A stretch of DNA of 11,448 nucleotides from Chloroflexota bacterium (GTDB taxonomy: Bacteria > Chloroflexota > UBA6077 > JACCZL01), in the NCBI GenBank assembly GCA_013695975.1, contig JACCZL010000592.1, positions 1 to 11,448 of the forward strand. Reading direction: 5' to 3'. A program made the translations under genes and the position numbers. Below are positions 1 to 5,928 of this stretch, in pieces (the first letter of the stretch is position 1; each line of letters opens with the position of its first letter). The notes under the pieces were generated by a model. The model saw only the letters and a program-made list of their open reading frames with translations. It searched no databases and was not told the DNA's origin.

Positions 1-788
1 GCGTCGGGCTTGTAGAAGGGGCTGGCCTCGGCCATCCGCTGGGCCTCGGCCCGACTGGAGGCCACGGCGATGGCGTTGATCGACCCGGTCTTGACGATGC
101 CGCCGTAGTCGCGTCCGATGGCCGCGCAGTGCTCGCGTAGCACCTGGAGCTTGTGCCCGACGACCTCGAGCGGGCTGCCGGGGGCGTTGTACCAGTCGGC
201 GTGCTGGGCCACAACGCGCAGGGCGAGCTGCTCGCCGGCGGCGCCGATCATAATCGGCGGGGGTGGGCTGGGACGCGGCTCGCAGTAGGCGTCCTCGACC
301 TGATAGTAGGTCCCGTGGAAGCTGGCCGGACTCTCGGCCCACATGGTCCGAATCACCTGGACGGCCTCGGCCAGTTGGGCGATGCGCTCCCTGGCCGAGG
401 GGTAGTCGTAGCCGTAGGCGCGGTACTCGCCCTCGTGCCAGCCGGCGCCTAGGCCGAGGATCAGGCGGCCGTGGGTCAGGAGCTGGGTGGTGGCGGCCAT
501 CTTGGCGAGCAGGGCCGGCGAGCGGTAGGAGTTGGCCAGCACGATCGTGCCGAAGTGGTAGGCCGGGAAAGCCGCGGCCCAGTGGGCGAGGGTCGACCAG
601 GCCTCGAGGCTGTCCCAGGCCGGTGGGGTCCAGGGATTCTCGGGCATCAGGTGGTCCTGGACCCAGACGGCCCGGACGTGGCCGTCGAGCCGCCGTAGAT
701 GCTCCTCGACCTGCTCCACCAGAAGCGCGCCGGGCGTCCCGTCGATCGAGAAGGTCTGCATCCGCCAGCCAAATTCGAGCTTGCTCAC
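1..788 (-). CDS. LLM class (probably F420-dependent) oxidoreductase, C-terminus cut by window edge
   Basis: Luciferase-like monooxygenase-fold enzyme, probably a cytoplasmic flavin- or F420-dependent oxidoreductase. The substrate cannot be read from sequence. About 262 residues are visible before the left edge cuts the 3' end. Family signatures from the GTG start are LGLGAGWHEGEYRAYGY (about residues 111-127), then a helix ending in VIRTMW (145-150), PPIMIGAAGE (177-186) and ALRVVAQHADWYN (189-201). These match the central part of F420-type LLM proteins. The start is chosen at GTG 788 because GGAGG lies 5 bases upstream. An in-frame ATG at 800 would add four residues but has only a weak GGAAGA upstream. 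It follows the MFS gene on the same strand with a gap of about 50 bases, so the two are probably co-transcribed. The family call is secure; the cofactor is inferred. Confidence 0.9.
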   Translation of the reverse strand, partial: MSKLEFGWRMQTFSIDGTPGALLVEQVEEHLRRLDGHVRAVWVQDHLMPENPWTPPAWDSLEAWSTLAHWAAAFPAYHFGTIVLANSYRSPALLAKMAATTQLLTHGRLILGLGAGWHEGEYRAYGYDYPSARERIAQLAEAVQVIRTMWAESPASFHGTYYQVEDAYCEPRPSPPPPIMIGAAGEQLALRVVAQHADWYNAPGSPLEVVGHKLQVLREHCAAIGRDYGGIVKTGSINAIAVASSRAEAQRMAEASPFYKPD

Positions 789-840
789 CGCACCCTCCAT
801 CAGCGCGCCACGTCTTCCAGGGCTGGATTGTACCGGACCG

Positions 841-2121
841 CTACTCGACGTCGCGGACGGCCTTGTAGGAGAGGAGGATGAGGCCGGTGAGGATGATGGC
901 GGCGCCGCCGGCGGCCAGGACGCCGCGAGGGCCGAGGACGTCGCCGAGGAGGCCGCCGACGGCGTAGGCGAGCGGCGTCAGGCCGAAGAGGCTCAGGCTC
1001 AGCAGGGCCATCACCCGACCGCGTACCTCGGGCGGGGTGCGGGTCTGGACGAGGGTCAGGAAGATCACCCCACCGGCCGACTGGAACGCCCCGGCCACGA
1101 CTAGCAGGGGGACCGCCGTCCAGATCGTCGGCATGAGCGCCGCGGCCACCAGAGGTAGCCCGCCGCCGAAGTTGGTAATCGCCCCGACGACGCCCTGGCG
1201 CGGGATCCCGGCGACCAGTCCGGTGGCGAGGGCGCCGACGAGCGCGCCAGCCCCGAGGGCCCCGTAAAGGATCCCGACACCCTGGTCGCCGGCCCCGAGC
1301 TCGAGCTTGGCCAGGGTTGGCAGGCCGACGAAGGTGGCGGCGGCGTTGCCGAAGTTGTAGACGGCCGCGAGCAGGATGATGGCCCAGACGGCCTTGTCCT
1401 GACGTGCCGCCTGGAGGCCTTCGCGCATCTGGGCGAGCGGCGACCCCGACGCTCGCGTCGACGGCCTGCCGTGGATCGGCCCGAGGGCGGCGGCCCCGAG
1501 CAGGAACATGGCTACCGTCGCGGCGAGGGCCGCGGCGTGGCCGGCGACGGCCACGAGCGTGCCGACGACCGGCGGCCCGATGAACCTGGCCAGGTTGAAC
1601 GCCATCAGCCAGAGGGCGTTGCCGCCGCGGATCTGCTCCCGAGGCAGCAGCTCCGGGACGATCGACTGGGAGGCCGGCAGGAAGAAGGCGAAGGCGACCC
1701 CGGAGACTACGGCATAGGCGTAGAGGTGGGCCAGCTCGATCCCGTCGAGCAGCGACCATCCTAGCAGCGCTGCCAGCGCCAGGGCCTGGAGGAGGTTCGA
1801 GGCCAGCATAACCGTTCGGGCCTGGAAGCGGTCGACGGCGACGCCGCCGATCAGCATCAGCAGGACCCGCGGGACGGCCTGGACCGTCAGGAGCGTACCC
1901 CAGCCAGAGGGGCGCTGGGTGATGTCGAGGACGAGCACGGCCAGGATGACTGACTGGGCGAAGTCGCCGGTCAGCGAGAAGAACCGCCCGCCGAGAGCCC
2001 AGCGATAGTCGCGGTGGCCGAGCGGCGCGAGCAGGCCGACGCTCGGCGCCGCGGCCGCCGGAGCCTCGGCCGGAGCGAGCTGCTCGTCGACGCGACGGTC
2101 GGTTCGCACCCGGAACGCCAT
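841..2121 (-). CDS. MFS transporter, MFS_3/EntS-like exporter
   Basis: Inner-membrane major facilitator protein of 426 residues, a usual length for the family. It probably exports a small molecule; the substrate is unknown. After a short cytoplasmic N-terminus it has the typical RDYRWALGGRFFSLTGD entry to helix 1. A loop after helix 2/3 reads GGVAVDRFQARTVML, a variant of MFS motif A. SIVPELLPREQIRGGNAL and, in the second half, RGRVMALLSLSLFGLTPLAYAVGGLLGD are hallmarks of the MFS_3 group that includes the enterobactin exporter EntS. Alternating hydrophobic segments fit 10-12 membrane helices. The frame is open further upstream to 2253, but the ATG at 2121 is preferred because GGAG lies 5 bases before it and protein similarity begins only after it. 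It is the first gene of an apparent two-gene unit with the LLM oxidoreductase. Confidence 0.92.
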   Translation of the reverse strand: MAFRVRTDRRVDEQLAPAEAPAAAAPSVGLLAPLGHRDYRWALGGRFFSLTGDFAQSVILAVLVLDITQRPSGWGTLLTVQAVPRVLLMLIGGVAVDRFQARTVMLASNLLQALALAALLGWSLLDGIELAHLYAYAVVSGVAFAFFLPASQSIVPELLPREQIRGGNALWLMAFNLARFIGPPVVGTLVAVAGHAAALAATVAMFLLGAAALGPIHGRPSTRASGSPLAQMREGLQAARQDKAVWAIILLAAVYNFGNAAATFVGLPTLAKLELGAGDQGVGILYGALGAGALVGALATGLVAGIPRQGVVGAITNFGGGLPLVAAALMPTIWTAVPLLVVAGAFQSAGGVIFLTLVQTRTPPEVRGRVMALLSLSLFGLTPLAYAVGGLLGDVLGPRGVLAAGGAAIILTGLILLSYKAVRDVE

Positions 2122-2165
2122 CTGTTCTCCATGCTCGCGCGGGATACCCCAGTCTACGGGGCGCC

Positions 2166-2194
2166 GAGTTGGGCCGCCAGGGCTATGGTACAAT
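2166..2194 (+). promoter_or_regulatory. Candidate promoter for the small cysteine protein
   Basis: TACAAT at 2189-2194 matches five of six bases of the bacterial -10 consensus and stands out in GC-rich DNA. It is preceded by TATGG. The -35 is poor: GAGTTG at 2166-2171 gives 17-base spacing, or TTGGGC at 2169-2174 gives 14. Transcription would begin near 2200, downstream of the ATG at 2185, which bears on the choice of start codon for the gene. Confidence 0.35.
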
Positions 2195-2469
2195 CGGCCG
2201 AAACCTGGAGGTACGGTCCGATCATCCCCGACAACCCCAACTGGCATCGTCACAAGGGCTGGTGTCCGCTCTATCGCGAGCGCTGGGGCATCGGCAACGA
2301 GCCCGATGGCGCGGGCGGGGTGCTGCTATACCAGATCATCTGCCTCCAGAATACGCCGCCCGAGACCGAGGACGAGCAGGCCGAGTGCATGAAGGCGCGC
2401 AAGACCTGCTGGCGCCTTCAGCACGCGGCCCGCGAAGCGAGAAGGCAGAAGCGCACCGCGGCCGTCTAG
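2185..2469 (+). CDS. Small four-cysteine protein of unknown function
   Basis: Predicted soluble protein of 94 residues if it starts at ATG 2185; I do not recognise a family. The middle is rich in aromatic residues (GPIIPDNPNWHRHKGWCPLY, residues 11-30). Cysteines are at 27, 53, 68 and 75 and histidines at 21 and 23, which could form a metal site, though spacing matches no zinc finger I know. The C-terminus is basic (AAREARRQKR). There is no signal peptide or membrane segment. The start is doubtful. A promoter-like TACAAT covers 2189-2194, just after the ATG, and the only good ribosome-binding site (GGAGG, 2207-2211) precedes ATC 2221 rather than a normal start codon. The gene is divergent from the MFS gene and convergent with the hydrolase gene, whose stop lies 13 bases beyond its own. 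Codon use matches the neighbours, which supports real coding. Confidence 0.6.
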   Translation: MVQSAETWRYGPIIPDNPNWHRHKGWCPLYRERWGIGNEPDGAGGVLLYQIICLQNTPPETEDEQAECMKARKTCWRLQHAAREARRQKRTAAV

Positions 2470-2478
2470 GTGGTCGGC

Positions 2479-2495
2479 GCCCCTATGGGCGGGGC
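2479..2495. terminator. Weak hairpin at the convergent gene ends
   Basis: GCCCC (2479-2483) and GGGGC (2491-2495) could form a 5-bp stem with a 7-base loop, between the small cysteine gene and the hydrolase gene and overlapping the hydrolase stop codon. There is no T-run on either side. At best it is a minor transcription barrier between the converging genes. Confidence 0.2.
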
Positions 2496-3337
2496 TCCTG
2501 GGGGCCGATCAGGCGGGCCATCCGCACCCAGGCCAGGGTGTTGCGGAGGAGGGGGCCATGGCCGAAGGGGTTGTTGCCGGGGTCGCCGAGCGGGACACGG
2601 GGGCTGGTCAGGACGTGGCGGTCGCGCTCGCTCGCGGGGGCGATGATCGCATCCTCCGGGGTCACCACGACGTCGTCGGCATCGGCGAGCGTCAGGATCT
2701 GGACGCCGGCGGCGCGGAGGCGGGCGGCTCGATGCTCGATGTCGCCCCGATGGGTGGAGTTCCGCCCACGGGCGATCAGCTCGCGCACCGCCTCACCGCC
2801 TGGCACGAGTACTCCGAAGCCGAGCATGCTGAGCAGGTCGCCCTCGACGCCGAGGTCGGCGCCGAAGAGTGGGGCACTCAGGGTGATCAGCGCGCCGAGG
2901 CGACCCTGCCAGCGGGTGGGCGCGGCCTGGAGGAGCCGCGCGGCCGCCTCGAACAGCGTCACCCCGCCCAGACTGTAGCCGACCAGGTGGTAGACGGTGT
3001 CGTCGGGCAGGCGGGCGCGGTACCAGTCGAGACCGCGGACCACCTCGACCGTCGCCTGGCCCAGCCCGACCTCGCAATGGTGGGCCTCGTACGGAGCGGG
3101 CTGCCACGCTCCCGCGACGGCGCGCGAATGGTAGCTGACCTCGAGGAAGTCCGTGCCGGTCGCGCCGCCCTCGCCTAACCCGCCCCCGCTGTAGCCAAAG
3201 TTGTTCTCGAGGTAGCGGGTAAAGCCGCCGAACTGGCGTAGCGCCTCGCCGCTGCGGGACATAACACCGGTCGCGAAGACGACCTTTTTCCGCCCGCGCG
3301 TGCTGATCCGCCGCCCTGGCAGCCAGTCGTCGATCAT
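2483..3337 (-). CDS. Alpha/beta hydrolase (lipase/esterase-like)
   Basis: Predicted alpha/beta-fold hydrolase of 284 residues acting on an unknown ester or acyl substrate. The nucleophile elbow is G-Y-S-L-G-G at residues 120-125, with Ser122 the likely nucleophile. The acid is probably one of Asp219-Asp222 (LADADDVV), and His260 in NPFGHGPLL the catalytic histidine, in the usual Ser-Asp-His order. VVFATGVMSRSG near residues 19-30 is the first core strand and turn. No signal peptide is seen, so it is probably cytoplasmic. The ATG at 3337 has GGGGA about 4 bases upstream. It is the last gene of a minus-strand run after the GNAT gene, but a strong palindromic element (3352-3408) lies in the gap, ending 14 bases before the start codon, and may separate or modulate its expression. 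The fold is secure; the substrate is not known. Confidence 0.85.
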   Translation of the reverse strand: MIDDWLPGRRISTRGRKKVVFATGVMSRSGEALRQFGGFTRYLENNFGYSGGGLGEGGATGTDFLEVSYHSRAVAGAWQPAPYEAHHCEVGLGQATVEVVRGLDWYRARLPDDTVYHLVGYSLGGVTLFEAAARLLQAAPTRWQGRLGALITLSAPLFGADLGVEGDLLSMLGFGVLVPGGEAVRELIARGRNSTHRGDIEHRAARLRAAGVQILTLADADDVVVTPEDAIIAPASERDRHVLTSPRVPLGDPGNNPFGHGPLLRNTLAWVRMARLIGPQEPRP

Positions 3338-3351
3338 CGATCCCCGCGAGT

Positions 3352-3408
3352 TCGTAGGGGTCGTTCGTGAACGACCCTCGAGGGGCGGTTCGCGAACCGC
3401 CCCTACGA
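3352..3408. repeat. Compound palindromic (REP/BIME-like) element
   Basis: Two related palindromes lie head to head. The left one pairs GGGTCGTTC (3358-3366) with GAACGACCC (3369-3377) over a 2-base loop. The right one is a perfect 22-base palindrome (3382-3403) whose half is GGGGCGGTTCG. Outer arms TCGTAGGGG (3352-3360) and CCCCTACGA (3400-3408) are also complementary, and the centre holds CTCGAG. The right half, reverse-complemented, is nearly the same as the left half. The substitutions between them are paired, so both still fold. It fills the gap between the GNAT stop and the hydrolase start. It has the look of a repetitive extragenic palindrome; whether it recurs in the genome cannot be seen here. 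There is no T-run for a classical terminator. Confidence 0.8.
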
Positions 3409-3419
3409 CAATGGTACTC

Positions 3420-4193
3420 CTACTTCGCCACGGCTGGGCCGCCGAGGTAGGTGCCCCAGCGGTGGAAGCCGAGGCGGGTGTAGGCGGCGAGGGCGGCCTG
3501 GTTCTCGGCGCGGACGTCGAGGACGACGTCGCGCGCGCCTTCTTCGAAGAGGTGGGTTGTCAACGCGGCGGTGACGGCCCGGGCCAGCCCACGCCCCCGC
3601 CAGCGCGGTTCGACGTAGACCCCCTGGACGATCGCCAGGCCGTGCTCGGTCGAGCGCAGGACGTTTTCGGCCACGGCGACGAGCACCCCGCGGTGGCGGA
3701 TGCCTCGATAGCGGTAGCCTTCGTGGAGGCGGCGGATGCTGAAATGCGACGCTGGCCAGCCGGCGTACAGTCGCGCCAACTCGGCGCTGCTCTCCAGGCC
3801 GACCGGCTCGGCGGGCGGGGCGTCTGGCGTGGGGCGCAGGGCCGCCGGCGTTACCCACATCCGCACGATTGGCTCGAGACGGTCGAGTCGATAGCGGGTC
3901 TCAACGCTTGGACGGGTGGCCGACGTCAGCCGCGCGAAGGCCCGCGGAGGGAGGGGGACCGCGCGGACCAGCGCCTCGAGGGCCGGTCCCGACCCGAACG
4001 TCTGAAGACTCCCACCCCAGCGCGGGTGATCGTAGGCCCAGAGCGCCGTCCCGTCGGTCTCGCCCAGCCAGAAGCGGACGTGGGGCCAATCGTTCACGCC
4101 CAGGCTGCACAGGGCCCAGGCCGACCAGGGACGGTCGCGTTCGAGAAACGCGTGGACCGCCTCGCGGTCGCGGACTTGCCCGGGGTGGGCCAT
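3420..4193 (-). CDS. GNAT family N-acetyltransferase
   Basis: Predicted acetyl-CoA-dependent acetyltransferase of 257 residues with unknown acceptor. The catalytic GNAT domain is C-terminal: motif A is VYVEPRWRGRGLARAV (192-207), with the R-G-x-G-L-A pyrophosphate loop, followed by DVVLDVRAENQAALAAYTRLGF (222-243), the motif B strand and helix. The N-terminal 120 residues (WALCSLGVNDWPHVRFWLG and following) resemble the degenerate first half of two-domain GNAT proteins. No export signal is seen. The frame is open to 4319, but the upstream part is a Pro/Arg-rich read-through of the neighbouring gene's tail, so ATG 4193 is preferred although its ribosome-binding site is weak. It lies about 64 bases downstream of the choice-of-anchor P-like gene on the same strand, so co-transcription is likely. 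Confidence 0.87.
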   Translation of the reverse strand: MAHPGQVRDREAVHAFLERDRPWSAWALCSLGVNDWPHVRFWLGETDGTALWAYDHPRWGGSLQTFGSGPALEALVRAVPLPPRAFARLTSATRPSVETRYRLDRLEPIVRMWVTPAALRPTPDAPPAEPVGLESSAELARLYAGWPASHFSIRRLHEGYRYRGIRHRGVLVAVAENVLRSTEHGLAIVQGVYVEPRWRGRGLARAVTAALTTHLFEEGARDVVLDVRAENQAALAAYTRLGFHRWGTYLGGPAVAK

Positions 4194-4257
4194 CGTTCGA
4201 GTCGCCCCGTCTCGCCGATCCGCTCGGCCGGCGATCAGGCTCCCGCGGCGGATGTGG

Positions 4258-5241
4258 TCATGATCGGGTCCGCGTGGACGTGGGGGTCGGCGTGCGGGTG
4301 GGGGTGGGGGTCGTGACAACCACGACCACGGTCACGACGACCGACGAGCTGCCGCCGGTCGCGCGCCCGGCCCCACCGGCCCCAGCGGCCCCGCCAGCGG
4401 CGGTGGTCGCCGTGTCCCCGTTGTCGTTGTCCTCGAGATCGTCGTTGTCGAAGAGGCCGTTGTCGCTCAGCTCGTCGCCAATGTCTGGGATCGAGATGTC
4501 GACGGGCTCGCGGGTGCTAATCGCGCTGAAGCGGTCCGACGGGACGTAGGGGGTCGGCCCGACCGCGACGACCGTGCTGGCGCTGATTTGGGGGACGCCG
4601 CTCGAAGCGTTGGCGACGACGAATTCGGTGCCCTGGGGGACGTCGAGGACGATCGTCTCGGTGACCTGGAGGCGGAGCGCGCGCACGATGATCGAGGCGG
4701 TGAACTGCCCGTCGCCGCCGACGAGCTGCTCGTTGAGGACGACGTAGCCGACGCCGGGCAGCTCGACGCGCGTGTTCGGGGCCGGATCGGTATAGTCGAG
4801 GCCGGCCACGGTCAGGCTGCTGAAGTTGGTCGAGCCGCTCGAAAAGGCCCGCCCGCCCTGGAGGGTCGAGCTGGCTACCACCTCGACGTTGGTCGCGCGG
4901 ACCAGCCCCGCGAACAGCTCGATCAGGCCGATCTCGGCCGTGCTCCGCACGGTCGCCCCATCGCCGGTGAGGCCGCCGCCGGTCGTGACCCTGATGCTGT
5001 CGACGCTGCCGATGTCGCCGCCGATCCCGACCCCGGTCCCTGCCGAGAAGTCGACCACTGACCCACCCTCCGGCGGGAGCTGGACGTAGGGCGCGCCGTC
5101 GACCGGCCGCGATGGAACGCCGATGGCCAGCCCGTAGGACTCGCCGCCAACTCGGCCGACCTGGGCCGCGCCACCGGAGAGGGCCAGCGCGTTGGCCCCC
5201 GCGATCAGAGCCGCGATCAGCAGAAGCCTGGCGACGAGCAT
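4258..5241 (-). CDS. Secreted choice-of-anchor P-like protein with Thr-Pro tail
   Basis: Exported protein of 327 residues. A signal peptide or N-terminal anchor covers residues 1-25 (MLVARLLLIAALIAGANALA). The body, about 34-245, has the layout I associate with the choice-of-anchor P family: ESYGLAIGV, a strand-rich segment with GLVRATNVEVVAS, SGSTNFSSLTVAGL, then LPGVGYVVLNEQ (161-172) and a repeat of strands after it. An Asp/Asn-rich acidic stretch (253-276) follows, then a Gly/Ala linker, a Val-rich segment (SSSVVVTVVVVVTT, 298-311) and the tail TPTPTRTPTPTSTRTRS. No LPXTG motif is present; the Val-rich segment is short and flanked by polar Thr, so membrane anchoring there is uncertain. 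ATG 5241 has GGAGAGG 7 bases upstream. It heads the minus-strand block. Its job is probably structural or adhesive at the cell surface, by inference only. Confidence 0.75.
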   Translation of the reverse strand: MLVARLLLIAALIAGANALALSGGAAQVGRVGGESYGLAIGVPSRPVDGAPYVQLPPEGGSVVDFSAGTGVGIGGDIGSVDSIRVTTGGGLTGDGATVRSTAEIGLIELFAGLVRATNVEVVASSTLQGGRAFSSGSTNFSSLTVAGLDYTDPAPNTRVELPGVGYVVLNEQLVGGDGQFTASIIVRALRLQVTETIVLDVPQGTEFVVANASSGVPQISASTVVAVGPTPYVPSDRFSAISTREPVDISIPDIGDELSDNGLFDNDDLEDNDNGDTATTAAGGAAGAGGAGRATGGSSSVVVTVVVVVTTPTPTRTPTPTSTRTRS

Positions 5242-5484
5242 CCGACGACCTCTCCGAAAGTCAGCATCCCTCCCACCGTACCGGACGCTTGCCCCCATGG
5301 CAAGACTTGGCGCCTCTTGGAGCGTCCCAACTTCATCTCGATGTCCCCGGGGGCGAGTGATCAGCGGATTCCGACGGGCGCGAAATGTCAACACGCTTTT
5401 TACAAATTGGCATCACTTGATGGTCGGGCGTCGCGTTACCAAGAATGCGACCAGATGCGTGGACGCAAAGGTTGGAGACATTCG
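5242..5484. other. Divergent intergenic region
   Basis: This 243-base gap separates two exported-protein genes read in opposite directions, so it should hold both promoters. It contains an AT-rich patch at 5383-5410, unusual for this window. A small inverted repeat, CTTGCC (5288-5293) with GGCAAG (5299-5304) over a 5-base loop, could be an operator. No gene is supported here. Confidence 0.5.
5363..5391 (-). promoter_or_regulatory. Possible promoter for the choice-of-anchor P-like gene
   Basis: On the minus strand TTGACA, a perfect -35 consensus, occupies 5391-5386 inside the AT-rich patch. At 17-base spacing the -10 would be TCCGCT (5368-5363), a poor match, and AATCCG at 15-base spacing is no better. 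The leader to the ATG at 5241 would be roughly 115 bases. The call rests on the -35 alone. Confidence 0.22.
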
Positions 5485-5859
5485 ATGGCAAGTGCTCGAC
5501 GGCGACAGGTGATCGGGTTGGGGCTGGCGGCCGCGGTGGTGCTGGCGGTGCCGGTACCGCGCGTGAGCGCGGAGGGCGAGGTCACGCTCGGAGGGCGAGT
5601 CGTCGACAGCGACGGAGCGCCGCTATCCGACGCAAGGGTGACGATCGTCTCGCCAGCGTTGCCCGACGGTGACGTGACCCTCGCGACGGACGGGGCTGGA
5701 GCCTTTCGGCTCGCGGCGCTGGAGGCCGGATTGTACGACGTGCTGGTCGAGCGCACGGGCTTTCGTCCGGCCGAGCTGCGCGACGTCTCGGTTCGGCCCG
5801 GCACGGGCGACCGCGTCGTGATTCGCATGGAGCCTGAGGCCGCCGGGGGCGGCTATTAG
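5485..5859 (+). CDS. Exported carboxypeptidase regulatory-like (CarboxypepD_reg) domain protein
   Basis: Small exported beta-sandwich protein of 124 residues. ARRRQVIGLGLAAAVVLAVPVP (4-25) is a signal peptide with a basic start; cleavage is probably near SAEG. The mature part (33-116) is a single domain with the classic pattern LGGRVVDSDGAPLSDARVTI (36-54), TDGAGAFRLAALEAGLYDVLVERTGF (68-93) and RDVSVRPGTGDRVVIRM. This domain usually decorates surface proteases or TonB receptors; standing alone, it has no catalytic residues, so it is a binding or structural module. ATG 5485 has GGAGA six bases upstream (5474-5478). It is the first gene of the plus-strand block, with the DUF1800 gene about 70 bases downstream across a hairpin repeat. 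The domain call is firm; the role is not known. Confidence 0.82.
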   Translation: MASARRRQVIGLGLAAAVVLAVPVPRVSAEGEVTLGGRVVDSDGAPLSDARVTIVSPALPDGDVTLATDGAGAFRLAALEAGLYDVLVERTGFRPAELRDVSVRPGTGDRVVIRMEPEAAGGGY

Positions 5860-5863
5860 ACGG

Positions 5864-5923
5864 GTAGGCAGTAGGCAGTAGACGGAAAACGAGAATCGCG
5901 CTTTACTACTGCCTACTGCCTAC
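5864..5923. repeat. Heptamer-based inverted repeat hairpin upstream of DUF1800
   Basis: GTAGGCAGTAGGCAGTAG at 5864-5881 is exactly reverse-complementary to 5906-5923, giving an 18-bp perfect stem around a 24-base loop. Each arm is itself a tandem repeat of the 7-mer TAGGCAG. The right arm ends just before the GTG start of the DUF1800 gene (5929), where a ribosome-binding site would normally lie. It resembles the short heptameric tandem repeats scattered between genes in some bacteria, and has no T-run. Confidence 0.85.
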
Positions 5924-5928
5924 TGGGA

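Noticed and set aside
841..2253. MFS start at 2253, giving 470 residues
   Set aside because: The extra 44 residues show no family similarity and would overlap the divergent small gene. ATG 2121 has a good ribosome-binding site.
3300..4316. Long plus-strand frame across the palindrome and the GNAT gene
   Set aside because: The product is low-complexity and shows no family signature, whereas the minus strand has full GNAT motifs A and B.
5864..5923. Intrinsic terminator between the beta-sandwich protein and DUF1800 genes
   Set aside because: The stem is strong but the 24-base loop is long and no T-run follows, so a repeat element explains it better.
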